DNA of 64,000 bases, taken from positions 33,680,379 through 33,744,378 of the forward strand of contig NC_084596.1 of NCBI RefSeq assembly GCF_033807715.1, written 5' to 3'. This document shows positions 1-12,027 of this stretch, piece after piece. Origin of the DNA: Cololabis saira (lineage: Eukaryota; Chordata; Actinopteri; Beloniformes; Belonidae). The translations under genes and the position numbers were made by a program. The notes under the pieces are model-generated. The model searched no databases. It was not told where the DNA came from and saw only the letters and a program-made list of their open reading frames with translations. Numbering within the stretch: position 1 is the first letter of the stretch; each line of letters starts with the position of its first letter.

Positions 1-1470
1 TGGGGGGGGACACAAACCAAGCTGGCCCTTTGTGGAAAAACTGACTGCTTGCGGTTGTTAATTAATAAATTAACTGTTTGTAACCAAATGTTTTTGAAAG
101 TTGAGTTCAATTTCTCAAAGCCACACTTAGGACTGGCCAGCCTACCACAATTACTCCAAGAGTGCATCAAAGACTCATCCAGGATGCTACAAAGGAATCC
201 AAAACAACATCTCAAGCACTGAATGCCTCACATGCATCAGTTAATGTTCACGATTCAACAATAGGAACAAGACGGGGCAAGAATTGCATCCATGGCAGAG
301 TTTCACGTCAAAAACCAATGGTGGCCAGAAAAAACACAAAGGCCCATCTCGCATTTGCCAAAACACATCTTAAAGATGATCACCAACACTTTGGGGGAAA
401 TATTCTGTGAGTTTATGAGACTAAAGTGGGACTTTCTGGCAAGTGTGTGTCATCTGGGTTATATCTGACGTAAAGACTACCACAGCATTTCAGGTAGAAA
501 ACATCATAACAGTCAAACATGGTGGCGGTAGGTTGGTGGTCTGGGGCTGCTTTGCTGCTTCAGGACCTGGATTACTTGCTGTAATTGATTAATTCTGGTC
601 TCTACCAGAAAATCCTGCAGGAGACTGTTCAGCCATGAGTTTGTTACTCAAAAAAGTGTGGAATTGTGATGGCCTTGGCGATTTGGTTAAACCAAATCTT
701 CTGTGATGAGCCTTGGCCTGAGTACAGTGTACAATCTGACACTTTGTTCCTAAAAGATAAGCTCTGATGTTACAATGATCTGTTCATCAGAATTGTAAGG
801 ACTGGTCATCATTTTTTGTGTTTAAAATCATCATGCATACTTTGTTCTGTGTCATTCCTGCATCAAGACACCTGATATACGTTCTGACCGGTTTGCATCC
901 AATCTATTGAAATCTGGCTCAAGTCTCAAGTTTTATTCTTGGTGACTTAGATGCATTAAGTTTCAGTCCAGATATTCACTTAATGGTTTAAACATATTAT
1001 ACAGAGGTGTTAATACGTTTTTTCAGAACACAAGTGGATTTGGTTTATTCAGCGGGACCATGATCTGATACCTGAAAGTAAGTCCACCTCTGACTCGCTT
1101 AAGATAAACAAAATAAAAGTTAAGGTTTAAGAGAGGATATGTCAAAGTCTGGACTTAAATCCAATTGAGATCCTATGGCATGTCCTTAAACAGGCATTTT
1201 ATGCACAAAATGCTCCAATATTGCTGCTGAATTGCTGAATTAAAAGAATTCTGAAAAGAAAAGTGGGCCGCAATTTCTCCATCGGGATGTGAGAGACTTA
1301 TTGTCAGTTGGGGTTAGGGTAAGCTTGAGTGCAGTTGTTGCCACCAAGAGTGGAAAACCCAGTTATTAGGTTTAAAGGCCATTACTTTTTCACACAGGCC
1401 CAGGCTGGTTTGGATAGCTTTTTCCTTGAAAAATAAAATGATGATTCAAAAACTGCATCTTGTGTCTTAA
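1..1470 (+). mobile_element. Decayed Tc1-like DNA transposon (5' end off window)
   Basis: Transposase-derived reading frames are scattered in order along the plus strand. A block at 162-410 reads like the central Tc1 transposase (ATKESKTTSQAL, VNVHDSTIGTR, HGRVSRQKP, FAKTHL). A block at 518-590 reads KHGGG.WWSGAASL/GLLCCFRT in shifted frames, equivalent to the family's VKHGGGSVMVWGCFAASGPG. A block near 1150-1190 encodes SLDLNPIEILWH, matching the conserved DLNPIE...W before the last catalytic acid. The tail at 1378-1470 (TTACTTTTTCACACAGG, then AAACTGCATCTTGTGT) is the usual 3' end of this fish Tc1 family. The N-terminal DNA-binding part is deleted, and about 350 bp of unrelated sequence (roughly 660-1015) separates the middle and C-terminal blocks. 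It cannot make active transposase. Confidence 0.85.
162..410 (+). pseudogene. Tc1 transposase fragment (82-codon open piece)
   Basis: This is the longest open piece of the Tc1 relic. It corresponds to the end of the DNA-binding region and the linker into the DDE catalytic core: residues LIQDATKESKTTSQ, then NVHDSTIGTRRGKNCIHGRV, then KNTKAHLAFAKTHLKDD. In the family this stretch is followed by a W.DE catalytic motif; here a stop at 408-410 comes first. It has no own promoter or start and is transposon debris. Confidence 0.8.
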
Positions 1471-1474
1471 AGCG

Positions 1475-2260
1475 TGTCAAATCAAATAAAAATCAAATCA
1501 AATTTGATTCAATTAAAGGCCAAATAGGCAATAAAATGCTGCACAAAGTGCTTAACAGTAAAAACAAAGTCAATCCCACCCATCTGCCCACCCCCCGCCA
1601 ACCCTAATCCCCATCAATGATGAAATAGATCAAAGATAAAAAGAAATGATAACATGAAAAACATTGCTGGCCACAGAAGAACCAGTAAGGGAACACTATC
1701 TCGCTATCACAGGGAGCCGTCTGCATCGGGAGGAGGCAGCTACACCCGGGGGCCAATAAAAAATAAATACTAGACAAAAAAAAATAACAATAGAGCAGAA
1801 AAGAAATTGACAAATAAGTTACAAAAAATAGGATTGTAGGCAATAAATAGTAAAAAAAAAAATGTGGTAAAAACTTGGCTAAACAGAAAATCCGAGTTAG
1901 AAATTTTAAATCAAGTTTTTTTTAAAAAGGGGGGGGGGCATTAGTTAAGACCCAGATTAAAAATGTAGGTCTTGAGCCTGTTTTTAAAAACATGAACGTT
2001 CTCTGCAGCCCTCAGGTTCCACGGCAGGCTGTTCCATAAACATGGGACGCAGTATTGGAAACATCCTCACCGTGGGTTTTTGCATTGCTATTGGGAATCC
2101 TAAGGCCGGAGCATCTGAGGGTCTGCGAAGGTTTATGAGGTAAAAGCAAATCAGAAAGATAAGAAGACCATTAAGACTTTTAAAAAGTATAAAGTACCTT
2201 GAAAACTTTGAAAGACACTGGAAGCCAATGCAGTGATTTTAAAACCACAATAATGTGAGC
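1475..2260 (-). mobile_element. LINE 3'-end fragment (non-LTR retrotransposon), minus strand
   Basis: Read on the minus strand, the low-coordinate end (1475-1560) has an AAGCACTTTGTGCAGC motif followed by a TTTGATTTGATT tail, typical of the 3' ends of fish L2/Rex1-like LINEs. Sequence at 1960-2060 (CAGGTTCCACGGCAGGCTG, then TTCCATAAA) resembles the region that codes for the last residues of such reverse transcriptases. Sequence at 2205-2240 (ACTGGAAGCCAATGCAGT) is a common part of these repeats. No long frame survives. Family assignment is from recognition only. Confidence 0.45.
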
Positions 2261-2862
2261 CTGTTGTGGTCTTTCTGCTATTCCATTCAAACCCCAAGAT
2301 CTGCCATCTGCCCATTTCTAAGGTTCATCCTCGGAAAAGTGGGATTCACTGGCAGAAGGAGTAGAAAGACCGTCATCCTGACGGACACACCCAAGCTCTA
2401 GGAGGAACAGACGGGAGCCACGAGAACGCTTTTCAAAGACTGTTATAGAAATGTATGTAAATTATCTATGTTTTATAATGTTTGTAACTATCATTATACA
2501 CACAGCATTAGAAGTGGAAAAATATGGTGCCAAGATGAGTGTTGGAAGCAAGTTTTGACCTATGGAATTAAACTAGAAGAGTGTTGGAAGAGGCACTTTT
2601 GCCCTATTGAATGTAACTACAAGACTGCGATTGATTGTCACAGTCAAGATTGAATCAGATAAACCTTGGAGACAACTGAATGCTTTCAATATGATTGATT
2701 TGTAACTATGGAGTACATATATGGTTTACGTCTGTTTTAACTTCAGTAGCCAGGAGGAAGCTGACGCTTGATGTTAAGCTGCCTGACTACTCCTTGTACA
2801 GGTAATAAGATTGTTGAATGTAACCTCTCTCTGTCTTGTGTCTCATTCTTGCCGCTGCATAG
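2261..2862. other. Noncoding stretch, no gene seen
   Basis: AT-rich sequence with only short chance frames. The last 15 bases (ending GCTGCATAG) could serve as a weak splice acceptor for the fragment that follows. Confidence 0.4.
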
Positions 2863-3096
2863 TTGCAGTGCAGAAACAAATTTCTCCAACAAAGACAAAA
2901 GAAGCCGCAACGGAAAATTTCATCAAAAGTTGCTCGTAAATACGAAAAGAGATCACCGCCTTCTGAGTCTGAATCAGATGAGGAGGATTCCTGTCTCATC
3001 TGCTCAGAAGTAAAGAAGCTCGAGGAAGTTTGGGTTCAGTGTGGTGATTGCAGAAAGTGGGATCATGAATTACAAACCTTTGTTGTCTCTATCTGA
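2863..3096 (+). pseudogene. PHD-like cysteine-knuckle fragment, probable DDE-transposase C-terminus
   Basis: After a possible acceptor AG at 2861-2862 the plus frame reads a lysine/arginine-rich stretch, an acidic SESESDEED run, then CLIC, then VWVQCGDCRKWDHE before degenerating to a stop at 3094-3096. A CxxC, CxxC, WxH layout with an EVWVQC core is the half-PHD knuckle found at the C-terminus of many pogo/CENP-B-type domesticated or transposon-encoded DDE proteins. The rest of the expected knuckle is missing. It could instead be one exon of a chromatin protein, but no donor site and no neighbouring exon of the same domain were found. Confidence 0.4.
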
Positions 3097-3214
3097 GAGA
3101 ACTAACACATAAGATTGCAGGGTTCTTTTTAAGTGAATACAATGTTTAGGGGGTTTTTCTTGTTCCTTTTTGTAGCTACAATGTTTAGGTTTGTACCGAC
3201 CAACCCCCCCGCGT

Positions 3215-3455
3215 TAGGGCACATCTCCTTGGGTTTATGGAACAGGCTGCTTACACCGAAAACAACCACCGCGACGGCATTGTGCGCTACAACGTTCTGA
3301 GTCGCGTCCGTCAGCATATCAACTCCATTCAGTCAGTTCACTGGCTTTTGAAGAAAAACAGTCTGCAGCTTAAATATGCAAAATGTGCATGGAGTACAAT
3401 AACTGAAACACATGTTTTAAAGGTACCTGCATATTGTGAAAATAACAGGCCATAA
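3215..3455 (+). other. Unrecognised reading frame with protein-like composition
   Basis: The frame around MEQAAYTENNHRDGIVRYN and VLSRVRQHINSIQSVHW (3237-3350) is more GC-rich and more protein-like than its AT-rich surroundings, then degrades into ordinary sequence. I do not recognise the family. It lies between the PHD-like fragment and the exon candidate at 3709, so it could belong to the same decayed element or split gene. No convincing splice sites were seen. Confidence 0.25.
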
Positions 3456-3708
3456 AAGCCTTTGACATTATAAAGTCTGAAAGTGACGAGCAACAATGAC
3501 CACCCTACGAAGCAGGGGTTGGTCTGTTCATACCCGAGCAAACTCAGAGCAACAAACATTTTCATGCCAAGACACACACAACGTTTCATTGTTTTTTACT
3601 TAAGTACAATATTTTTGTACTTTTTGTAGTAATGTTCATGTTATGGTCATTGTTTCCCTTGTTACATTTATAGCTTATAATTCAATCACTTATGTTGTTT
3701 TTTTGTAG

Positions 3709-3804
3709 ACACCAGTAATGACTGGCCAGACCTGTGGACAGCCAAACAAAAAGAAGAATTTAAATTCAAGAATCCCTGGTTAGGATGCAAAAACAAAAAG
3801 TTGG
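3709..3804 (+). CDS. Candidate internal exon, TTF/hAT-derived zinc-finger type protein
   Basis: A polypyrimidine tract ending TTTTTTTGTAG (acceptor AG at 3707-3708) is followed by 96 bp open in one frame and then a consensus donor GTAAGT at 3805-3810. The frame gives 31 codons including NDWPDLWTAKQKEEF and KNPWLGCKNKKL. A W..LWT..Q..EF...NPWL.C...KLGC pattern is typical of the N-terminal region of hAT-derived TTF-type zinc-finger proteins, where the next exon would supply the first CxxC. The remaining exons are not visible in the window, so this is either one exon of a gene with long introns or a stranded copy. Confidence 0.4.
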
Positions 3805-3863
3805 GTAAGTTTAGGTAGATTGTTAGTTTTTGGCAGCTTGTAAAACAGTGGACATAGAGAAAT

Positions 3864-3967
<104 letters not shown>

Positions 3968-4000
3968 GAACACCAAAATGATCTGCACTCGCTATAACAG

Positions 4001-4040
4001 GTATAAACTGCTATAAACTGCTATAAACTGCTATAAACTG
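4001..4040 (+). repeat. 10-bp tandem repeat, four units
   Basis: Four consecutive 10-mers: one GTATAAACTG followed by three identical CTATAAACTG. Confidence 0.95.
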
Positions 4041-7000
4041 TAAACGTGTGCGAGCCCATACTTTACTTTATGTGTGTCAACTGTGCAAAATGATTTATAA
4101 ATTCTGAAGATAATCTCGCTCTGTAAATGATTCCTTGACAAAACCAAATGCCCCAGAGAGAAGCTGCGACTCAACACCAGGCTGATCTCTCCATAGCAAC
4201 ACACACGGTAACACAAATCTATTTCAGAGCAGGAGCGCAGCGTTGCACTTGAAACAGTGCACCAAAAAAAAAAGGAAAAATAGCCATCAATTATTTAAAG
4301 AGCTTCGTGTTTATACTTACTATCCATGTGTGTTGCCGGTTGCAGCTGAAACTAAGAGGTTCCCACACGTCCCCCTCTTTGAAAGGTTGTTAGCGTTATC
4401 AGTAATCTACAGCAGTGCTACTCCTTCATCATATACGGAGGATGTGAACTAGGAGCTGCCCCTACTCTGACATTTAATTGTTCAGCGAGCCGTGTTTACT
4501 TTGAAGGTGTTGGCTGTGCTCACAGGCTCCAATGCAAAAGTCAGTGGCAACGTGGACGGGTAATACAAGAAAAACAAACGGGGGGCCCTGGAACAACAGC
4601 AGAGAGATGACCGATAGAAAGTTTAAATCAACATAATGTTCCTTCTGGCATTAGCCCCTAAGTTAATCATAACGCTTGAAGCAGATCTGTCTCCATCAAT
4701 TGTTTCAAGCTCTAGCATTCAACATCACCTTAGTGTTTTTACACAGCCAACACAAACAAGCAACTGATGACATAAACTACTTTTTCTTTTTTTTTTCTGT
4801 TGTTGTCCAAGAAAGCCATTAGCTCTGTATTTTGTTTAAATTGCAAAACTGAAAAAAATATGCACTGGTATGAAAATAAATGATCTTGTTTGTAAGAGAA
4901 CACGAACACCAAAAAGGAGGAATACAGACAGAATAAAGAAGATTTGTATGGATCAAAACAACAAAACTTCCAGGAACAACACAGAAAGACAAGTCTTCAT
5001 GCTTTTTCTTTGCAGGATATTGTCGTATTTCTGTGAAAGCAGATCCTTCACTGGGTGAAGCTTCTGCACACTCAACCGCCACTAAACACTAATCGCTACA
5101 TATTCCAGACGGCACTGAGCTGTGTGCAAGTGCCACTTTGATATATAGACTATGTTGACCTTTCCTTGATCATATAGGGTGATTATATGCATGTCGGCCT
5201 GCAGTTTGGCAGGAGCAGTACAAAAGCCTTTACTTAAATAGCTTTCTCCTTCTGTCAAGCCCATTCATTTTACAGTGACACATACTACCTTATGCTCCCT
5301 TGAAAGGTGGGCTGGCACCCGTTTCACACACGCACACATACATACACACATTCACACACAGCAGCGTCTACAGAGCAGCTAATAGGCCTGTTGCATCCGA
5401 CAACATGGTTGATATAACAGACTGAAGGGAGAGGTGATGCCGAGCTAAGAGTGTCGTTTTAATTCTTCTCCTCTTTCATGCATTTACTGGTAATAATGCT
5501 GCTTCTAATAGAATCAGTGACGTAGACCTAAAATAATCAGTAAATATGATTGGAAACCATCCATCGATTTTCAATACCTGCCGTATTCTGCTTTGGATTG
5601 TACAGGGACTGGACTCTGTCCCAGCGGGCCTGGATGCTGAATCCTGGACCAGTGACAGAAACTTAAACCTTTCAAGCTGCAGCTCTTCACTTGTCCGTGC
5701 CTGTTTTCTTCTTTTTCTTTGTTTTGTTTTGCGTGGCCATATAATAATAAGAGAAATAACGTTGACACCTTCTCTTACTTTTTCCATTTAAGTAATCTAT
5801 CATCAAAACAAGTTATCAGTTAATAGGTTTTCCATAAGAGTGAGATTTCGTATTGGTTCGGGTTGAGTGTCTTCACTTCTAAACCTTTTGCAGGGGTTTT
5901 ATTCATGTTCAGATTTCAGACAAACCCTGTTGATTTCTGATTGCACCAAATCTGACAAAGCTTGAGGTGATTAATCTTGCCAACCGAGTGTGTGCATACC
6001 CTCAAAAATCTGCCCTGTTGAACGAGGACAACTCCACCGCTGTGTCTGGGCTACAGTGCCCCTGCAGGGGATACCACCAAAGCGGTAAGTGGCCGGTATT
6101 AGAGTACTTACACAGCCTGTCACAATGGAAGCAGCAATGCGTCTTTCAAAGCTCAGTGTTACTGAAGCGGGACACAATATCGAACTACCTGCCATCTATT
6201 CAGTGGGCATAGGTGTTGAGTTTCAGGTTGCGCTGTGGAATACTGTAATTGTATACACTATGTAAGACTTGTTCTGTCACAAATGTTTTGTTTAAGAGAT
6301 GTAATATGGGAGGCAGATTAGGGTCTGATGTAACCATGACCCGACAAATATCCACGAAGAGAAAAACCTTCCATATGTCTCCCAAAATACTCAGCAGGGT
6401 GATTTGGTTTGATGATTCAAATGGGATTTTTCAGTTCTTATAACCATTATTTTACAAGTGTCTTGTTTATAGCGCCAGTTTTACACTGGAAACCTGAAAA
6501 TCAAAGAGCTAATTATAACACAAACCACACTCTGGCAAGATTGGCCAACGTTCATCTTCATCTCGCTGCTGAGCCAGGGAATGTAATGGTCACACCTTAG
6601 ACCCTGCCGCACAAATGATCTCGGTGTACTTCCGGCTTTTAATTAATCATGAATCTTTCGTTCATCCTCACCCCCACACCCCTCACAATTTCACATCCTG
6701 AAAGGATTTAAAATACATTTTTTCAGCTTGTAAAGTCTGTAATGACTTAGATAACAGTGATGTCTTTGTCGTTGGATCGACAACGACTATTTATAGTGAC
6801 TTTATAACAGTGACTCACTGACTGACTTCTCCAGTCAGGATTAATCATTTCCAGGATTAATAACATTTTGATGGACTGAAATGAGTTGAACTCAAGTGAA
6901 CTGAAATGAATTGAAATGAATTCAATTCAACTGAAGGTGCTTGAGCCTCACAGTTTTGTTTTTAACTTATGATTCATGTTTCTGCTCAGTTTCACCAAGG

Positions 7001-8736
7001 AACATCCATAAAAGCTGCAAACCATATCACATTTAACTCTCTTTATATGCCGTGCAAGCAACTGATTAAAAGAAAATGAGGCACCTAAATGTATTATTTT
7101 ACCTCATATGTGGTATTATTGTCTTTAAGCATTAAGAGACTGAAGGTACAGCCAGATTTAGCATATGAACCTCTCCATAGCTGTAATTCTGTTTGTGTAT
7201 TTTTTTTTTTTTTTTAAACGGCACAATTTTAAAGTGAGATTCAGTTTTCCATACATCCTAATTCATAACATGTAACAGGATGGTGGCAGCTTCAAGATAA
7301 AAGTTTGCCAGTCTGGCCTATCATCATTCTGCTGATGCTCCCAAAGTGAGCCAAGCTCAGAACAGTCATGCCAAGGTGTTTCAATGAATCGCCTTTTGTT
7401 ACCGGTGCCAGTTTATAGTCCCTGGAAGCGTCTGCAGCATGTTAAAAAGTCTTCTGGTGGTCTTATTTACATGCTGCACTCTCATCAGTTCCTCCCATTG
7501 TTGTTGTTGTTTTCCCACCCTGTCTTGAGATACAAAAACTTGACTTGACTGCACTGGGAGCACACGCCAAGGCACGTGAAATAAAAATGGTGACGATTAA
7601 TTAAACTATTTAGCCATGTCTTAAGACTAGAGAACATTGAAAAAGCTTCCTCTTGACTCTTTGAGGTATGATCATCAAGAATCTTTCAAACTTGCCATTT
7701 CATTTAAGTGTATTTTCTTTGTTTTCTGTCTGAGCTCCAAATTATAATAACACTATATACACTTGTGCTTCCTTTTATTGTGTTCAGCGTGCAAGCAAGA
7801 AACAAGTTAACTATATGGTTCAATAACAAAACACTAATTGAACATACATGACAGTAAGGAAAACGTTCCTGTGCATAGAAGAAATCTAATCAAACTCCCA
7901 AAACATATTTCCAGTTTCAAATCGCTACCAAATACAACTTTCTTGTCTTGTCTTTATGTCATATATTTCTCTTTCTTTACTTCATACAAGCTGACATACA
8001 CAGATGCCTCTATATGTAACATAATTTTACTTCATTTTCTTGCATTTCTTTTGGTCATCATCATGTATGCTCTAAAAACCTGTTGTCAATCCGAATCTTT
8101 GAACCTTTAATGATTGTTGTCATTGTTGATTCATATCTGATAACTAACAAAGCTTCACACCGACATATTAACTGTGCTTTTTATGCCGTTTGTGCAGTAT
8201 GACAGACTCGACGCTTTAATCTGTTCATGGAGAGCACAGAGCAGGCCTACACACTACTGTATGCATAAAGTGAACAGTCTGTGCTCATCCTGCCAGGTAT
8301 AGGCTACAGGCCTGGTGATCAAATATCTGGAAGCCACAATCTGAACATCCACAAGCCCCCCCTCTGCTCGGCGGAGGCAACAAACGCTCCTCGGAATTAG
8401 GCTGCTGGGGAGCATCATTAGAGAGCTGTCAGTGCAACCCAAAACAACACTGCAACATGGAACAGGTGTGTGTGCGCACGGCGGTTCGCCATTGCGCTTT
8501 TACACGTCCGTGCGCGCGCCTGTGTGCCCAAATGAAACAAATGCCGTGCAAGTCTTCTCCCACGCTGTGTTACATGTACAATTGTGCATTTTTCCCCAAT
8601 TGGTTACATACACACACATACCGCGTGTGTGCGCCGCACACAGCGCCTCGGCGAATGTGTTCTCTCAAAATCCTCTGACAGGCGTGGTCCTTGACAGAAA
8701 ACGTTAATGCCAGTTTGTTTTGTTTTTTTTATATTA
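4041..8736. other. Noncoding interval, no gene seen
   Basis: Only short frames without domain signatures. It contains a CA-rich stretch at 5310-5360, the decayed repeat listed at 5545-5640, a low-complexity AATGAATTGAA-type stretch at 6870-6940, a T run at 7199-7215, and a CpG- and CA-rich patch at 8455-8650 upstream of the next reading frame's 3' boundary. Confidence 0.5.
5545..5640 (+). repeat. Decayed copy of a common fish dispersed repeat
   Basis: CCATCCATCGATTTTCAATA followed 50 bp later by GGACTGGACTCTGTCCCAGC matches the layout of the ubiquitous teleost repeat that starts CCATCCATCCATTTTCTATA and continues with a GGCTGGAGCCTATCCCAGC block. This copy is degenerate and short. Recognition is from memory of fish genomic sequence. 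Confidence 0.5.
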
Positions 8737-9704
8737 TTATATTATAGCAGGGAAACTGATATACAATAAAAAATGTACCTTATGGAGATCAATGCGTATC
8801 CTCTCCTCTCCCGTGTGCGGGCTCTCCGGCCACAGGTTATAGCTGGAGCCGTAGTTGGGGCTGTATCCGCTACTGTTGCTGCCACTTGCAGACGAGTTCC
8901 CATGCACGTATGCCTGTGGCGTTGCCGTTACCGGGGGGGCGTGTGGCTGCGCCTGCTGGCCGCTGTGCACGGAGCTGTTCCCGGATCTGCCGCGGTCCTG
9001 GTCCCGGTGGAGCTGTGGCCGCTGGAGACAGACCCCCTGGAGCCGCTGCTGCCGCTGCTGCTGCTCTGGCTGCTGCAGCAGTGGAGCCTGCTGAGTCCTA
9101 CATAGCTCTCCTGAGCCACTGGCGCAGTAGTTGACAGGCAAGCTGCTTCCCACCAGCAGCTGTTGCTGCGCTCGCAATTGTGGGATCTGTTGCTGCTGCA
9201 GCTGCAGCTCCTGCTGACTCCGAGACTCGAATGCGCTCCTGGACTCAGCGGACTCGCGTACATGTAAAGAGCGCCCTTTCGGTGAGTTTGCACTGTTTCC
9301 TTCAGGGGAGGGGTCCCTCTGTTGGAGTCTTAAGTGACAGTGCTGCTGCTGCTGCTGCTGCTGCTGCTGATGCTGCTGCTGCTGCAACAGCTGCCTGTGG
9401 TCTCGCTGCCCTCCCGCTCCTCCTCCTCCCCTGCAGCGGTCCACGGTGCTCGCCTGTTGGTGATGATGCTGGGCACTCTTCACGAGACGATCCGCTCGTT
9501 TAGATTCCCGGGAAAGGAGAAGGGAGGAGGACGACGTTGGTGGCGGTGGTGGTATAGGAGGCGGAAAAAGTGGGGAGGGCTGCGGTGGGAGAGGGTCAGG
9601 ATGGGGCTGATTCTGAGAGAGGATCGCTTCCTGCTCTGAAAAGCTGCAGTGACAGCTTGGAAAAAAAGGCTCCCTCTCCGACTGCAACGGCGGCTGCTGC
9701 TGCA

Positions 9705-9735
<31 letters not shown>

Positions 9736-10269
9736 ATGGTGATGGTAGTGTTGATGATGGTGCTGATGGGAGCCGGCCGGGGCCCAGGGATCCTGCTGCT
9801 GCAGGTGCGCCGGCAGCCCGGTGCTGGCTTCACCGCCTCGGTGCGGGCGCTGGGTGGTGAAGCTCGCCAGTGGAAGAGGCTCTCCGCCGGGAACGGGTCT
9901 CCGGGAGGGCTGAGTCAGACATGGGAGCTGCTGGAGGCTGTGGCAGTGCGCGCCGGTGGTCGGAGCTCGGGCTCGGTGGTCGCAGGGCGGGGGCGGCAGG
10001 CTGAAGACTCCGCTGCGCTGCTCGGGGATGAGCTGCTCGGGGATGAGCTGCTCGGGGATGTGGTGCTGATGCTGCTGATGGTGCTGATGGACAGCTCCCG
10101 CGCACCGATGCCGCATCCCCCTGATCGCCGCGTCTCGCTGTGCTCGCTCCTCTGCCGTGCACAGCACCGACACCCATTCATTGCGACCAGTCCCAGCAGA
10201 GTAGGACCGACTTGTACCATTGGTAGGCTTGACCAAGACCTGCCTTACAACGTCACCGTAGAGCCACAA
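8737..10269 (-). CDS. Q/H/P-rich low-complexity protein, probable large 5' exon of an unidentified gene
   Basis: The minus strand is open for 510 codons across a GC-rich block that stands out from AT-rich flanks. The translation has His/Gln tracts (HQHHQQHQHH, QHYHHHQQQQQQ), a proline run (PPPIPPPPPTSSSS), a Gln tract near residue 300, three direct IPEQL repeats from an 18-bp tandem repeat, and a Ser/Gly/Asn-rich end reading SGYSPNYGSSYNLWPESP and GEERIRIDLHK. The upstream end of the frame begins at a non-ATG codon; the first in-frame ATG is at 10116. On the minus strand an AAG/GTACAT donor lies at 8779/8778, right after IDLHK, so coding probably stops at 8779 and splices onward, and the last 13 residues would be intronic. 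Such composition is typical of transcriptional cofactors and neuronal regulators, but I cannot name the family. Open frames on the other strand here are shadows of the CAG/CTG tracts. Confidence 0.5.
9341..9385. repeat. Interrupted (CTG/CAG)n tract
   Basis: About nine CTG units, one ATG interruption, then five CTG units on the plus strand. Read on the minus strand it encodes a Gln tract with one His inside the reading frame above. Confidence 0.9.
9706..9735. repeat. (CTG/CAG)10 tract
   Basis: Ten CTG units on the plus strand encode ten consecutive Gln on the minus strand. Adjacent ATGGTGATGGT sequence encodes the His-rich stretch. Confidence 0.9.
10019..10061. repeat. Short tandem repeat, 2.5 units of about 15-18 bp
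   Basis: The block CTGCTCGGGGATGAG is repeated three times with the last unit altered. In the minus frame it produces the triple IPEQL repeat. Confidence 0.85.
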
Positions 10270-10984
10270 CGCCGCCTTCGGCTCAACATCGGTCCATTGC
10301 CTGCCATGCGCGCAGGTTGCGGGGGCTCGATCATTCCTTTAGTGTCCTAAGACATTGCAAGAATGAATGAGACTATCACGATGTTGAAAGATGTCAAAAT
10401 CCCACTTTCTCAGTGTTGTCATAACAACACCGCATAATAAGAAATAAGACTACTTTTTCTGCTACGTCACCTGTTCCTTTGACTTAAACTGGTTTATCTT
10501 TACTGCCACTTTGTGATTGATTCGAAACCTTGCCATTTTCAAGGAGATCCCTAAAGTTTGAGCATTTAAAAAGAAAATAAATGTATATTCAAATGCAAAA
10601 TGCGGTTTTATTTGTTGGCCCAGAGAAAAAGCAAAAGACCCCATTACAGCATATACAGCCCAATCCTGGCAGTGGCCTGTGCTTTTTAATAATTTAAATG
10701 TCTGGTTCTGTAGAACCAGGCAGAAACGTTAAGAGTGGGGGCTGCATGCAGAACCTGGTGTGAGCTTGCAGGCCGCTGTGTGTGATCCCTTACATGCCGT
10801 TGTTGCATGCGCTCAGTAAAACATGGGTAAGGGTTTCTCTGTCACTGCAGTCAGGAAAAACGCAGAAGCCAGTGGAGCTAAAGGAACAAGTCAATAAAAT
10901 AACCAAGCATCTACTCTGATGTCACATCACACAGATATAGTCATCTTATAATTACCATTCCTTCCCACTCTCTTTCTCCCCTTG

Positions 10985-11121
<137 letters not shown>

Positions 11122-11584
11122 TATGTCTATGTCAATCAAAATATCTTGGGGAAATCTCTGTGTACAGTACAAGGTGGAAAGTCAAATTCGGATGATCTTT
11201 AGGCCCACAGACACTGCGTTAAAAACAGACATGAATATGTATTGAGTCAAGACATGGGCTCAGTATCACTTCACACTGTATCAGAACACAGTAGGCTGTG
11301 ACATCCACAAAAGCAGCTTAGACCTCCATCATGCAAAGAATAAGCCATAGGTAAGTACTGCCGTCATAGGCCATGGCATATTTGAAGTTCAGTGGAAAAC
11401 TGTCCTGTGGATAAACAAAATATATTTGAAATTCCCTTTGGATCTATGATGCTGCATCCTCCGGGCTGAAGAGGAGAAAGACCCATCCATCCTTTTACAA
11501 GTGCTCACTTTAAAAGCCTACATTAGTGGTTTAGTGCCTTTGGAATGAACAGGTTGCACATCTGAAAAAGGAAACATCACTGTT

Positions 11585-11665
11585 GAAATGAATTGAATAA
11601 CTGAATTGAATGATGGTTTATTAATCCCCAAAGGTTAAATTGTATTCTCGCGGTATGAAATTAGC
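11585..11665 (-). repeat. Probable retroposon 3' tail, minus strand
   Basis: AATTGAATAACTGAATTGAA followed by GGTTTATTAATCCCCAAAGG and TTAAATTGTA matches the reverse complement of a common fish non-LTR element end (plus-sense: AATTT-CCC-NNGGGGAT-AATAAAG with an AATTC-rich tail). Short and degenerate. Confidence 0.35.
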
Positions 11666-11903
11666 CTCAATAGACATAAGGATAAAAACAGGTCAACATT
11701 TTTTTTGAAAGTTCTACAAAGTGGAACGTTCAAGAGAAAGATATTTCTTTGAAATATCCAGCTTTTACCATAAATGTTTTGTTTGACAACTACTGAACAG
11801 ATGACATCACAGTGCCAGCAGATAACATAAATAACCTGTGGACAAAAACTTACAGCGAGCAGATCAACATCTGGTATATGGATACACTCCTTCACAGTAA
11901 CAG

Positions 11904-12027
<124 letters not shown>

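Noticed and set aside
8773..9639. Several other frames of 79-121 codons on both strands in the same GC-rich block
   Set aside because: Shadows produced by high GC and trinucleotide repeats.
9649..10350. 233-codon plus-strand frame with poly-Leu over the Q/H/P region
   Set aside because: Its Leu tracts are the antisense reading of CAG repeats. The minus frame is longer, has sensible low-complexity composition and a donor site.
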